Positions 21,067 through 30,315 are shown, counted from the stretch's first letter. The stretch is 64,000 bases of DNA from Saccharopolyspora indica (GCF_027853965.1 NZ_JAQGLB010000016.1:1-64000); one strand, 5' to 3'. Program-made: numbers and translations. Notes: generated from the letters alone by a model not told the origin.

Positions 21067-21100
21067 GAAAGCCCACCCGGCCGGAACCGGGTGGGCTTTC
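21067..21100. terminator. Bidirectional terminator between cysC and sulfotransferase
   Basis: A perfect 14-bp stem (GAAAGCCCACCCGG / CCGGGTGGGCTTTC) with a 6-nt loop sits between the convergent stops. The outer A/T runs give it an A-tail on one side and a T-run on the other, suiting termination from both directions. Confidence 0.75.
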
Positions 21101-21135
21101 GCCGCGACAGACATCCACTGTGGACGGTGCGGGCG

Positions 21136-21873
21136 TCAGGCGACCGGGACGGTCAGCCGCTGCTCGCGCAGCGCCTCGTAGAACGGCAGGTGGTGGGCGC
21201 TGAACTCCGCCAGCCGCGGGTTGTTCCCGACGGTGTCCGCGTACTCGGTGCGGCGCGCGTCGAAGCCCGAGCTGTTGGCCACCGACCGGTGCCAGCGGTC
21301 CGAGCGCTCCCACTCCGGCCGCGCCCCCGGCTGCCAGGACAGCGTCTCCGGCCGGTGCTCGATGCCCGCCCACGCGCAGTAGGCGGCCAGCGTCGCCTCC
21401 GGGTGCGCGGCCAGGTCCTCGGCGTCGAGCACCGCGGCCCGCCCGCCCGCGGCCAGCACCGCCCGGTGCAGCTCGGACATCTGCTCCAGGCCGATGCCGT
21501 CGCGGGTCATGTCCGGCTTGAGCGCGTAGTAGGAGGCGGCGATCTCGTCCGGGTGGCGGATCAGGAAGGCGTGCCGGGTCTCGCGCAGGAACGCCTCGTC
21601 GGCCAGCACTTCCGGGTAGCGGTAGTCGGTGGTGTCCTTGAGGAACACCGGCCGGGTCCGGGCGTGCGCGCGGATCGCGGCGATGAGCTCCGGGCCGGTG
21701 CGCACCTCCGCCTCGCCGACCGCGGTCGCGCCGAAGTCGACGAGGTTGCAGAAGGGCTCGTGCAGGGCGGTGAACTCGTCGCGTTCGACCATGCTGCGGA
21801 AGAACGCGGTGGACCGGGCCCGGGGCGCGCTCCACAGCGCGAGCACGCGGGGGCCGGTGAGAGGAGTCTCCAT
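21136..21873 (-). CDS. Sulfotransferase (PAPS-dependent)
   Basis: A 245-residue protein of the P-loop sulfotransferase family. The N-terminal WSAPRARSTAFFRSM corresponds to the 5'-phosphosulfate loop, and AFLIRHPDEIAASYYAL to the 3'-phosphate-binding segment. The length is that of small bacterial sulfotransferases. It converges with cysC and is divergent from cysD-cysN, so all PAPS genes surround it. This makes it the likely enzyme that transfers sulfate to the NRPS product or a precursor, for example onto a hydroxyl of alpha-methylserine or of a hydroxylated residue. The acceptor cannot be read from sequence. Confidence 0.8.
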   Translation of the reverse strand: METPLTGPRVLALWSAPRARSTAFFRSMVERDEFTALHEPFCNLVDFGATAVGEAEVRTGPELIAAIRAHARTRPVFLKDTTDYRYPEVLADEAFLRETRHAFLIRHPDEIAASYYALKPDMTRDGIGLEQMSELHRAVLAAGGRAAVLDAEDLAAHPEATLAAYCAWAGIEHRPETLSWQPGARPEWERSDRWHRSVANSSGFDARRTEYADTVGNNPRLAEFSAHHLPFYEALREQRLTVPVA

Positions 21874-21995
21874 GCCGCCAGGCTCGCGGGCGCGGGCGGA
21901 CCCGGGCAGTCGGGGATAGCCCCTATCCCGCCCGAGGGCACCGGCGCGGTTGCATCACGGCGAAACCTGTCACCACACGCTGCCTGGGAGGGCAC

Positions 21996-22931
21996 ATGCA
22001 GGCTTCGCCGACGCTGGAGGCGATTCCGCGGCCGGTCCCGCCGCTGTCGCACCTGGACGCGCTCGAGTCCGAGGCGGTCCACATCTTCCGCGAGGTCGCG
22101 GGCGAGTTCGACCGGCCGGTCATCCTGTTCTCCGGCGGCAAGGACTCCACGCTGCTCGTGCACTTGGCGCGCAAGGCGTTCTGGCCCGCGCCGATGCCGT
22201 TCCCGCTGCTGCACGTCGACACCGGCCACAACTTCCCCGAGGTGCTGCGCTTCCGCGACGAGCTCGCCGGATCGCTGGGCGCCCGCCTGGTCGTGGCGCA
22301 CGTGCAGAACTGGATCGACGACGGCCGCATCGCCGAGCGCGCCGACGGCACCCGCAACCCGTTGCAGACCGTGCCGCTGCTGGACACCATCGCGGCCAAC
22401 CGGTTCGACGCGGTCTTCGGCGGCGGCCGCCGCGACGAGGAGCGCGCCCGCGCCAAGGAGCGGATCTTCAGCCTGCGCAACGCGTTCGGCCAGTGGGAGC
22501 CCAAGCGGCAGCGCCCCGAGCTGTGGAACCTCTACAACGGCAGGCACCGGCCTGGCGAGCAGGTCCGCGTGTTCCCGCTGTCGAACTGGACGGAACTGGA
22601 CGTGTGGCGCTACATCGAGCGCGAGGGCATCGAGCTGCCCGGCATCTACTACGCGCACGAGCGCCCGGTGTTCCGCCGCGACGGCATGTGGCTCACCGAG
22701 GGCCCGTGGTTCGGGCCCCGCCTGGACGAGCAGGTCGAGACCAGGCTCGTGCGCTACCGCACGGTCGGCGACGGCTCGTGCACCGGCGCGGTCGAGTCCG
22801 GCGCGCGCACCGTGCCCGAGGTGATCGCCGAGGTCTCCGCGAGCCGGCTCACCGAGCGCGGTGCGACCCGCGCGGACGACCGGCTCAGCGAGGCCGCCAT
22901 GGAGGACCGCAAGCGGGAGGGCTACTTCTGA
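21996..22931 (+). CDS. cysD: Sulfate adenylyltransferase subunit 2
   Basis: A 311-residue CysD of the PP-loop ATP pyrophosphatase fold. SGGKDSTLLVHLARKAF is the PP-motif; HVDTGHNFPEVL, FGGGRRDEERARAKERIFS and FPLSNWTELDVWRYI are diagnostic, and the protein ends in KREGYF. It forms APS from sulfate and ATP together with CysN. A GGGAGGGCAC site sets the ATG. Its stop overlaps the cysN start (TGATG), indicating coupled translation. A second set of sulfate-assimilation genes is expected elsewhere in the genome, since no reductase is present here. Confidence 0.96.
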   Translation: MQASPTLEAIPRPVPPLSHLDALESEAVHIFREVAGEFDRPVILFSGGKDSTLLVHLARKAFWPAPMPFPLLHVDTGHNFPEVLRFRDELAGSLGARLVVAHVQNWIDDGRIAERADGTRNPLQTVPLLDTIAANRFDAVFGGGRRDEERARAKERIFSLRNAFGQWEPKRQRPELWNLYNGRHRPGEQVRVFPLSNWTELDVWRYIEREGIELPGIYYAHERPVFRRDGMWLTEGPWFGPRLDEQVETRLVRYRTVGDGSCTGAVESGARTVPEVIAEVSASRLTERGATRADDRLSEAAMEDRKREGYF

Positions 22932-24199
22932 TGACGCAGCTGCTGAGACTGGCCACCGCGGGCTCGGTGGACGACGGCAAGTCCACCCTGGTCGGCAGAT
23001 TGCTCTACGACACCAAGTCCGTGCTCGCCGACCAGCTGGCCGCGGTCGAGCGCGCGAGCGTCGACAGAGGACTGTCCACACCGGACCTCTCCCTGCTGGT
23101 GGACGGACTGCGCTCGGAGCGCGAGCAGGGCATCACCATCGACGTGGCTTACCGCTACTTCGCCACCCCGCGCCGCAACTTCGTGCTCGCCGACACCCCC
23201 GGGCACGTGCAGTACACGCGCAACACGGTCACCGGCGCCTCCACGGTGCAGCTGGCCATGCTGCTGGTGGACGCGCGCAAGGGCGTGGTCGAGCAGACCC
23301 GCAGGCACGCCGCGGTGCTCGCGCTGCTGGGCGTGCCGAAGCTGGTGCTGGTGGTCAACAAGATCGACCTGGTCGGGTACGCGGAATCGGTGTTCCAGGA
23401 GATCGCCGCCGAGTTCCGCGAGCACGCCGCCGCACTGGGCTACCCGGCCGCGGACGTGGTGTGCGTGCCGGTGTCCGCGCTGGCGGGCGACAACGTGGTC
23501 GAGCCCTCGGGCAACACGCCCTGGTACGGCGGCCCGACGCTGCTGCACCACCTGGAAACCGTTCCGGTCGCTCCGGATCCGCACGAGCGCCCGTTCCGCT
23601 TCCCGGTGCAGCAGGTGATCCGCCCGCGCACCGCCGAGCACCCGGACTACCGGGGCTACGCGGGCCAGGTCGCGGCGGGTGTGGTGCGCCCGGGCGACGA
23701 GGTCGTGGTGCTGCCCTCGGGGCGGCGCAGCGCGGTCACCGGCATCGACACCCCGGACGGCCCGCTGGCCGCGGCGCAGGCCGGGCGGTCGGTGACGCTG
23801 CTGCTGGCCGACGAGCTCGACGTCTCCCGGGGCGACCTGATCGCCGCGGCGTCCGCGCCGCCCCAGCTGACCGACGAGCTGGACGCCACGCTGTGCTGGC
23901 TGCACGAGACGCCCCTGGAACCGGGCGCGCGAGTGCTGGTCAAGCACGGCGCGCGCACGGTCCCGGCGGTCGTGACGGTGCTGGTCAGCCGCTTCGACGA
24001 GCAGACGCTGAGCACGACCGACGCCCCGGCGAGCTTCTCGCTCAACGACATCGGCCGCGCCCGGCTGCGCACCGCGGAGCCGCTGCCGGTCGACGCCTAC
24101 GCCCAGGACCGCCGCACCGGTGCGTTCCTGGTGATCTCCCCGGCCGACGGCGCGACCCTCGCCGCGGGACTGGTCGGCGCGCCCCTCCCGGCGCTCTGA
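22931..24199 (+). CDS. cysN: Sulfate adenylyltransferase GTPase subunit 1
   Basis: A 422-residue CysN, the EF-Tu-like GTPase that drives CysD. P-loop GSVDDGKSTLVGRLLYD, switch EREQGITIDVAYRYF, DTPGHVQYTRN and NKIDLV are intact. It is a monofunctional subunit with no fused APS kinase, in agreement with the separate cysC in this cluster. The ATG shares its A with the cysD stop codon. Confidence 0.96.
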   Translation: MTQLLRLATAGSVDDGKSTLVGRLLYDTKSVLADQLAAVERASVDRGLSTPDLSLLVDGLRSEREQGITIDVAYRYFATPRRNFVLADTPGHVQYTRNTVTGASTVQLAMLLVDARKGVVEQTRRHAAVLALLGVPKLVLVVNKIDLVGYAESVFQEIAAEFREHAAALGYPAADVVCVPVSALAGDNVVEPSGNTPWYGGPTLLHHLETVPVAPDPHERPFRFPVQQVIRPRTAEHPDYRGYAGQVAAGVVRPGDEVVVLPSGRRSAVTGIDTPDGPLAAAQAGRSVTLLLADELDVSRGDLIAAASAPPQLTDELDATLCWLHETPLEPGARVLVKHGARTVPAVVTVLVSRFDEQTLSTTDAPASFSLNDIGRARLRTAEPLPVDAYAQDRRTGAFLVISPADGATLAAGLVGAPLPAL

Positions 24200-24205
24200 A
24201 CACGA

Positions 24206-24234
24206 CGAAGCCCCCGGGCTCCCCGGGGGCTTCG
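24206..24234. terminator. Terminator between cysN and M28 peptidase
   Basis: A 13-bp stem (CGAAGCCCCCGGG / CCCGGGGGCTTCG) with a 3-nt loop lies between convergent stops at 24199 and 24246. It probably ends both transcripts and marks the right edge of the biosynthetic cluster. Confidence 0.75.
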
Positions 24235-24245
24235 CCGCGTCCGCG

Positions 24246-26513
24246 TCAGAGCGTCAGCTGCCGCACGGCCTGCGTCTGCCCGAAGCCGCCGGCGGACCAG
24301 GTCACCGCGTCCGGGCGGGCGGGCAGCGCCGCGTCCGGCACGGTCGCGCCCCACGCCACCAGGCGCAGCGGCAGGTGCGCGCCCCGGAAGCTCACGGTGA
24401 GCGTGAAGCCCTCGTCCGGCGCCACGTAGTGCATCGCCCACCGCCACTGGTTGCCCGCGTCGCGGTTGTCCTCGGCGGGCAGCTCGCGGCCGTTGAGGCG
24501 CACCGAGGTCATGCCGGTCGCCGCGTACACCGACATCGCGGTGGCCTCGGCTTCAGCCGGGCTGATCCGCAGCGTCACCGTGCGCACCTCGCCTTCGGCC
24601 GTCTGCTCGACCACCTCCGCTCGCGGCACGGGAATGACGGCGTCGCGGGCCGGGCCCTGGCGCAGCGGTTCGGTGGGCAGGCCCGGGAAGGTCTCCGACA
24701 CCGTCTCCGGCGCACCGGTCAGCTGCCGGTCCAGCCAGGGCTCCCCGGCCGGGGTGGGGCTGCGCAGCGCGGTGGCGCCGGTGTCCACGTCCTTGGTGTA
24801 GGACAGCGACAGCTGCGCCGGGTGCGCGGCGTCCGTGCGGTCGGTCAGCGGACCGGCCGCCACCAGCAGCAGGCCCGCCACGACCGCCGCGGCCAGCGCG
24901 GAACGCGGGATGCGCGGTACCGCGGGCAGGGCGGGCAGCAGAATCAGCGCCAGCAGCAGCATGGTCACCGCGATCAGCGCCAGCCCGACCGTGGGCAGCA
25001 GGACGACCAGCAGCGGCAGGACCAGCGCCACCGCCGGGAACGCCGCCGCGGACAGGGCGAGCGGGCGCCACGGCGAGCCCTCGGCGGGCAGCAGCGCGAG
25101 CCCGGCCACCGCGAACAGCGCGGGCCAGGTGAACAGGTAGGCCGCCCCGGGCAGCAGCACCGCCGCGAGCAGGCCCAGCACCGCGAACCAGGTGGCCGCC
25201 GCGGCCGCGACCACCGGTGCGGACCAGCGCCGCCGCACCCAGCGCAGCCACGCCGCGCAGCACACCAGGCCCAGCACGGCGAACCCGGCGGTCGGCAGCT
25301 CCGGCCGGTACGGGTCGCCGAACTCGAAGTTCGCGTAGGCGGGCGCCACCAGCGTCAGCGCCTGCCAGCCGAGCCAGCCCAGCACCGCCGAGCCGAGCAC
25401 CGGTACCAGCACCAGCCCGGACACCGCACCGACCTGGGACGGCCGCGCGGTGTCCCGGCGCCGCCACAGCACCGCGCCGAGCCCGAGCGCGGACAGCCCG
25501 GCCAGCACCAGGCCCAGCTCCTGCGGGTACCGCAGGAGCACGCCGAACGCGGTGAAGTAGGTGATCTCTCCGGCACCGGCCAGGTCCAGCTCCGCCGCAC
25601 CCAGGGCCCGGGTGGCCGCGAGCACCGCGTTGCCCATGTCCTGCAAGCTCTCCGGGCTCAGGTTCGCCAGGTCGTCCAGCGGCGTGTCGTAGCGCGCGGA
25701 ACCGTCGACCACCGCGAAGTTCATGCCGGTGAACCCGGCTTCTTTGAACACGGTGAAGTCGGTGTCGTTGGGCAGCACCTCGTAGATCTCGTCGGAGGTC
25801 GAGGTGGTGAACGGCAGGCTGCCGGTCAGGTTGGGCACGACGGCGGCGGTGTGCGGGCCGGTCTCGAACATGACCAGGCGCCCCTCGGTGCCCCGGGCCT
25901 CCAGGTTCAGGACGACCGTGCGCGCGCGGTCGCCGGAGTCGGGGGAGTCGGCGAAGGCCTGCGCGCCCAGCTGGCCGGGCTCCTCGGCGTCGGTGAGGAG
26001 CACCTCGACGGTGTTGTGCGGCGCTTGCGCGGCGGTCAGCGCGCGCATCGTCTCCAGGATGGTGGCCACGGCCATGCCGTCGTCGGTGGCCCCCGGGCCG
26101 AGCACCACCGAGTCGTAGTGCGCGACCAGGAGCACCCGGCCGGTGCCGCCGGTGCCGGGCAGGGTGGCGCGGATGTTGTGCACCCGGCCGCCCAGGTGCG
26201 CGCCGCTGGGCCACACGCGCTGCGCGGTGGTGTCCTGGACGCGCGGGTCGAGCCCCAGGGCGGCGAGCTGCCCGACCAGGTACTCGCGCACGCGGGCGTT
26301 CGCGGCCGATCCGGTCGGGCGGGGCTCGGCCGCGATCCGCTCGACGTGCGCCAGGGCCCGCGCCGAGGCGAAGTCCGCGGCCGGGGTGTCCGCGCCCCGG
26401 GGCGCCGGGGTCATCATCGGGATCAGGGCCATGGCCGCGACCACCGCCACGGCCAGCAAGGTCAGCGGGGCAGCCGGGCCCACCCGCCGCCTCGGCACGC
26501 TCTTCCTCAGCAC
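24246..26513 (-). CDS. Membrane-anchored M28 family metallopeptidase
   Basis: A 755-residue protein with an N-terminal membrane anchor (LTLLAVAVVAAMALI), an extracytoplasmic M28 aminopeptidase domain (~50-340), then about eight membrane spans and a C-terminal beta-rich domain, like ERMP1/Fxna-type peptidases. Zinc-site residues are seen in VAHYDSV, GATDDGMAV, DAEEPG and NLEARG. The final ligand, normally His in a YHT-like motif, is Asp here (ARYDTPLDDL). Activity is therefore uncertain. The gene converges with cysN and is divergent from the SnoaL-like gene. It is probably outside the biosynthetic cluster. Confidence 0.85.
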   Translation of the reverse strand: MLRKSVPRRRVGPAAPLTLLAVAVVAAMALIPMMTPAPRGADTPAADFASARALAHVERIAAEPRPTGSAANARVREYLVGQLAALGLDPRVQDTTAQRVWPSGAHLGGRVHNIRATLPGTGGTGRVLLVAHYDSVVLGPGATDDGMAVATILETMRALTAAQAPHNTVEVLLTDAEEPGQLGAQAFADSPDSGDRARTVVLNLEARGTEGRLVMFETGPHTAAVVPNLTGSLPFTTSTSDEIYEVLPNDTDFTVFKEAGFTGMNFAVVDGSARYDTPLDDLANLSPESLQDMGNAVLAATRALGAAELDLAGAGEITYFTAFGVLLRYPQELGLVLAGLSALGLGAVLWRRRDTARPSQVGAVSGLVLVPVLGSAVLGWLGWQALTLVAPAYANFEFGDPYRPELPTAGFAVLGLVCCAAWLRWVRRRWSAPVVAAAAATWFAVLGLLAAVLLPGAAYLFTWPALFAVAGLALLPAEGSPWRPLALSAAAFPAVALVLPLLVVLLPTVGLALIAVTMLLLALILLPALPAVPRIPRSALAAAVVAGLLLVAAGPLTDRTDAAHPAQLSLSYTKDVDTGATALRSPTPAGEPWLDRQLTGAPETVSETFPGLPTEPLRQGPARDAVIPVPRAEVVEQTAEGEVRTVTLRISPAEAEATAMSVYAATGMTSVRLNGRELPAEDNRDAGNQWRWAMHYVAPDEGFTLTVSFRGAHLPLRLVAWGATVPDAALPARPDAVTWSAGGFGQTQAVRQLTL

Positions 26514-26620
26514 GGTCTCTCCAATCTGGGGCTTCCCAGCGACTATCGCGTTCCGCGAGCCCCGGACGGGAGGTTCGAGCCCTGGTCACAAGTGGCCTGG
26601 CAACAACCGGAAGGCTGTTT

Positions 26621-26636
26621 TGTACTCCTCTGTACA
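26621..26636. promoter_or_regulatory. Candidate operator, TGTAC inverted repeat
   Basis: TGTAC-TCCTCT-GTACA forms a 16-bp inverted repeat in the 255-bp AT-richer gap between the divergent M28 peptidase and SnoaL-like genes. It could bind a dimeric repressor. No regulator gene is adjacent, so the protein is unknown. Confidence 0.35.
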
Positions 26637-26768
26637 TAACTGTGGTACGGTCGCGGGGCGCAGTTCCCGATGCTTCGCCGAGCGGGCGGCCGCCGACTTC
26701 TCGCTGGAGCGCGAGGGGCTTCGCGCACACCTCAGTTTTGGACTGTCCTATACAGAAAGGCTCGTTCG

Positions 26769-27218
26769 TTGACTTCGACCACCGCTTCCGGTCTCGCCGA
26801 GCAGCGCATCGCCATCGTCCGCCGGGCCTTCGAGCTCATCGACGCGGGCGATCCCGGGCTGCTCGACCTCTACACCGACGACGTGGAGCTGTACTTCCCG
26901 AAGTTCGGCTTCGGGCGGGGCAAGCAGGACATGGCCGAGTTCGCGCAGCGGCTCTGGGCCGATCTGTCGGCCCTGGAGCACGACATCGACGGCCTGGACA
27001 TCATGGTGGCCGGTGACCGGATCATCGTCGAAGGGCGCGAGTGGGGCACCACCGCGGACGGGCGGCCCTGGCCGGACCAGCGCGTTTCGACCGGGCGCTT
27101 CTGCAACGTCTTCACCTTCCGCGGCACGCTCATCAGCTCGGTGCACATCTACGTGGACCCGGACTTCACCAGCAGCCACGAGCAGAAGGTCCGGCAGCTG
27201 CACCGCGACCCGAAGTAG
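26769..27218 (+). CDS. SnoaL-like / NTF2-fold protein
   Basis: A 149-residue NTF2-fold protein: AIVRRAFELIDAGDPGLLDL opens the cone helix, DLYTDDVELYFPKFG the first strand, and VAGDRIIVEGREWGTT the later sheet. Such proteins are polyketide cyclases, ketosteroid isomerase relatives or plain binding proteins. I chose the TTG at 26769, which has a GAAAGG site nine bases upstream; the longer frame has no such site. It stands alone, divergent from the M28 peptidase. Function is undetermined. Confidence 0.72.
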   Translation: MTSTTASGLAEQRIAIVRRAFELIDAGDPGLLDLYTDDVELYFPKFGFGRGKQDMAEFAQRLWADLSALEHDIDGLDIMVAGDRIIVEGREWGTTADGRPWPDQRVSTGRFCNVFTFRGTLISSVHIYVDPDFTSSHEQKVRQLHRDPK

Positions 27219-27265
27219 CCCGGGCCCGGGATCCCGGCCGGGACGGCGGCCGGGATCCGGTCGGT

Positions 27266-28237
27266 TCAGCCGAGCAGCGCCTGCCAGGTGATCGGGCCTG
27301 CTTCGCCGTCGACCACCAGGCGGTTGGTGCTCTGGTAGCCGCGCACGGCTTTCGCCATGACCGGGCCGAAATCGCCGTCGACCGCGAGGCCCGCGCTGCG
27401 CTTGTTCAGCGCGGCCTGCAGGCCTTTGACGTGGTTGCCCTTGCTGCCCTCGCGGAGCGTGTGGACCAGCTTCGGCCACGTCGCCGGGCCGACCTGGCCG
27501 TCGGCCTCCAGTCCCTTCGCGGCCTGGAAGCGCTTGACCGCGGCCACCGCCGCCGAGCTGTACTTGCCGTCGACGGCCAGGTCGTGGCCGTGCTGGCGCA
27601 TCAGGTGCTGGATCGCGACGACCGTCGCACCGGCCGAGCCCGGGTCGATCCTCGGCCAGCCGCCGCCCAGGTCCACGCCGCGCTTGGCCATGAAGGCGAC
27701 CGGGTCGGTGATCCGGCCCATTCCTCCCGAGTGCACCTCGAAGTGCAGGTGCGGGCCCGTCACGTTGCCCGTCGCGCCCATGTCCGCGATGCGCTGGCCG
27801 GACTTGACCTCGGCGTTGAGCGCGACGTGGTAGGCGTTGAGGTGGCCGTAGTAGGTGTACTGGTCGTGGCCGTGCGAGATGACCAGGCCGTTGCCGCTCC
27901 GGCCGGGGATGCCGCCTCCCCACTCGCGGCGGATCACCTTGCCGTTGGCGGCCGCGTACACGCCGGTGCCGGTCGAGTTCGTGACGTCCTGGCCCGCGTG
28001 CGGGCCGCCGGGCCGGGACGCTCCGAAGTGGCCGCCTCGTGGAAAGTAACCTAATGCGGGGTTGGCCCAGCGACCGTCTTTCAGCGATGCCGCCGACGCC
28101 ACCGGTGCTCCGGCGATGAGGCCGATGGCGGGAATGGCGAGCCCGAGGCCCACTCCGGCGAACAGGGTCCGGCGGGACAGTCCGCCGGTCTCCTCGGCGG
28201 CGATCATCTCGGCCGACGGCGTGCAGGAATCACACAT
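27266..28237 (-). CDS. Tat-exported M23 peptidase with two peptidoglycan-binding domains
   Basis: A 323-residue exported protein. SRRTLFAGVGLGLAIPAIGL (from residue 21) with a following ASAAS is a twin-arginine signal. The M23/LytM endopeptidase domain has the zinc motifs HAGQD and HLHFE plus SHGHDQYTYYGHL. Two PG_binding_1 repeats follow (VAAVKRFQAAKGLEADGQVG, then VDGDFGPVMAKAVRGYQ). It likely cleaves peptide cross-links in the cell wall. The gene is convergent with the SnoaL-like gene. Confidence 0.9.
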   Translation of the reverse strand: MCDSCTPSAEMIAAEETGGLSRRTLFAGVGLGLAIPAIGLIAGAPVASAASLKDGRWANPALGYFPRGGHFGASRPGGPHAGQDVTNSTGTGVYAAANGKVIRREWGGGIPGRSGNGLVISHGHDQYTYYGHLNAYHVALNAEVKSGQRIADMGATGNVTGPHLHFEVHSGGMGRITDPVAFMAKRGVDLGGGWPRIDPGSAGATVVAIQHLMRQHGHDLAVDGKYSSAAVAAVKRFQAAKGLEADGQVGPATWPKLVHTLREGSKGNHVKGLQAALNKRSAGLAVDGDFGPVMAKAVRGYQSTNRLVVDGEAGPITWQALLG

Positions 28238-28470
28238 TTTGCTCCTCCAGGGCTGAACCGGGCATGATGCGCGAAGATGCTACAACCGGCAGCGGCGTCG
28301 AAATGCGGCCATTCGCAGGCTAAAGCGCGGGAATCCCAACTTTCACCGGGAGTGCACAGAGGAATCACCCGCGTGCTGCGCGGAAGGAGTTGCAGCGCCC
28401 GCAGAAGTGGTGGGCCGCAAGCGGGAACGGAAATCGACGGTGCGGTCTGGTCGAGCTCGCAGATCGCCGG

Positions 28471-29148
28471 TCAGTCCTCGGCGTCCCGGACCAGGAGGGC
28501 TATCTGGACCCGGTTCTCGAGCGCCAGCTTGGCGAAGAGGCTGCTGGTGTGGGCTTTGACGGTGGCGGTGCTGATGTGCAGGCGCTCGGCGATCTGCGGG
28601 TTGCCCAGGCCTTCCGCGATGGCCCGGGCCGTGTCGAGTTCTCGTTCGGTCAGCGCGGACAGCCGCTCTCGCGCCGCTCGGCGGGTTGCTCTGCGGGCTT
28701 CCGAGGACTGCGGGCCGGTGGCCGCGGCGATGACCCGCGCGGTGGCCGCGGGCGACAGCGCGGGGTTGCCGTCGGCGACCGTGCGCACCGCGTCGACGAT
28801 CCGCGCAGGCGGGGTGTCCTTGAGGACGAATCCGTGCGCTCCGGTGCGGAGTGCGCCGAGCACCAGTTCGTCGGAGTCGAACGTGGTCAGCACGAGGATC
28901 CGCGGTGGTGCCGGGCGGGTGAGCAGTTCCCGGGTCGCGCTGAGGCCGTCGCGGCCGGGCATCCGGACGTCCATCAGCACGACGTCCGGCTGCTGCTCGT
29001 CCACCGCGGCGATCGCGGCGTCCCCGTCGGCGGCCTCCGCGACGATGGTCAGGTCGGGTTCGCCGTCGATGACCAGGCGCAGCGCCATCCGCACCAGCTG
29101 GTCGTCGTCGACGATGACGACGCGGACGGGCGTGCGCTCGCTGTCCAC
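28471..29148 (-). CDS. NarL/LuxR-type response regulator
   Basis: A 225-residue response regulator. The receiver has IVDDDQLVRMAL and the phospho-acceptor Asp in VLMDVRMPGRDG; the C-terminal HTH is LTERELDTARAIAEG then NPQIAERLHISTATVKAH. The GTG start directly abuts the stop of the upstream kinase gene (TGA|GTG), so they form a coupled pair. The 233-bp gap to the M23 gene holds no feature I recognise. Target genes are unknown; the divergent secreted hydrolase at 30538 is a candidate. Confidence 0.92.
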   Translation of the reverse strand: MDSERTPVRVVIVDDDQLVRMALRLVIDGEPDLTIVAEAADGDAAIAAVDEQQPDVVLMDVRMPGRDGLSATRELLTRPAPPRILVLTTFDSDELVLGALRTGAHGFVLKDTPPARIVDAVRTVADGNPALSPAATARVIAAATGPQSSEARRATRRAARERLSALTERELDTARAIAEGLGNPQIAERLHISTATVKAHTSSLFAKLALENRVQIALLVRDAED

Positions 29149-30315
29149 TCATGCCCTCTTCTCGTGGTCGTGGCGCGGCCAGGGCAGTCGCGCGGTGAGG
29201 ACGTACCCGCCGTCGGAGGTCGGGCGGTGGCTGAGCTCCCCGCCGGCGAGGGAGATCCGCTCGGTGAGTCCGAGCAGGCCGAATCCGGAGGTCGGCGGTC
29301 GCGCGGTGGTCGTGGTGGCGGCGGAATTGCGGACGCTGATGCGCATGTCCGCACCGGGCTCGCCCTCGACGGCGACGCGCACGTGCGCACCCGGGGCGTG
29401 CTTGGCGGCGTTGGTCAGTCCTTCTTGGACGATCCGGTAGCAGGTCCGCCCGATGGCGTCGGACGGTTCGCCCGGCACCGCGGTGGTGAGCGCGACGTCC
29501 AGGCCGGAGGCGCGGGCGTCGGCCACCAGCTCGGGGATCGGGTCGAGCGAGGGCTGCGGTGGTTCCGGGACGTCCTCGGCCCGGAGCACGCCGAGGACGT
29601 CGCGCAGTTCCTCCAGCGCTTGCTGGGAACCGTCGGCGATGCCGCGGATCAGCACCTGGTTCTCCTCGGCGGAGAGGTCGCGGCGGTGGTCCAGCACACC
29701 GGCTTGCATGGCGACCAGCGAGATCCGGTGCGCGAGCACGTCGTGCATCTCGCGGGCGATCCGGTTGCGCTCCACGGCCCGCGCCTGCGCCGCTCGCGCG
29801 GCCTGCTCCCGTTCCGCGCTCTCCGCCCGCTCGCGCAACGACAGCACTTCGGCGCGCCGCGCGCCGATGGCCGCGCCGACGGCCACCGCGGTACCAGCGG
29901 TCAGCGCCGAGGAGGCGAGCAGGAGCCACGTCGAGGCGGACGGCATCTCGATCGGGTAGAGCTCGACGGCCGTTTGCGACGCGGCCACGTAGGCCACCAC
30001 GACGACCCCGATCTCCAGCGGGCGGCGGCGGGTGGACAGCGAGCACAGCGCCAGCAGCGCGGCACCGGTGGCCAGCGTCGACGCGGTCGAGGCGGTGGCG
30101 ACCACCGTGGCGACGGCGAGCGGGAACCGCTGCCGCCGCAGCAGCGCGATCAGGCAGCCGAGGGCCACCAGCGGATCACCGGTGGCGAACCAGGAACCGG
30201 CCTCGGCCGCGTGCTCCGGCGGCAGCATGATGCCGGCCAGGAGCCACGAGGGGATGCCCAGCGCCGCGGCCGCCGCCAGCCGCCACGCCTGCTGCCACAC
30301 CTCGAACCACTTCAC
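29149..30315 (-). CDS. Sensor histidine kinase, NarL/DesK type
   Basis: A 388-residue kinase with about four to five N-terminal membrane helices, a coiled HisKA_3 dimerisation region with the phospho-His in REMHDVLAHRISLVAMQAG, and an ATPase domain with VQEGLTNAAKHAPG (N box) and SGFGLLGLTERISLAGG (G boxes). The GTG at 30315 (VKWFEVWQQAW) precedes the first membrane helix. It partners the regulator that starts immediately after its stop. Confidence 0.9.
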   Translation of the reverse strand: MKWFEVWQQAWRLAAAAALGIPSWLLAGIMLPPEHAAEAGSWFATGDPLVALGCLIALLRRQRFPLAVATVVATASTASTLATGAALLALCSLSTRRRPLEIGVVVVAYVAASQTAVELYPIEMPSASTWLLLASSALTAGTAVAVGAAIGARRAEVLSLRERAESAEREQAARAAQARAVERNRIAREMHDVLAHRISLVAMQAGVLDHRRDLSAEENQVLIRGIADGSQQALEELRDVLGVLRAEDVPEPPQPSLDPIPELVADARASGLDVALTTAVPGEPSDAIGRTCYRIVQEGLTNAAKHAPGAHVRVAVEGEPGADMRISVRNSAATTTTARPPTSGFGLLGLTERISLAGGELSHRPTSDGGYVLTARLPWPRHDHEKRA

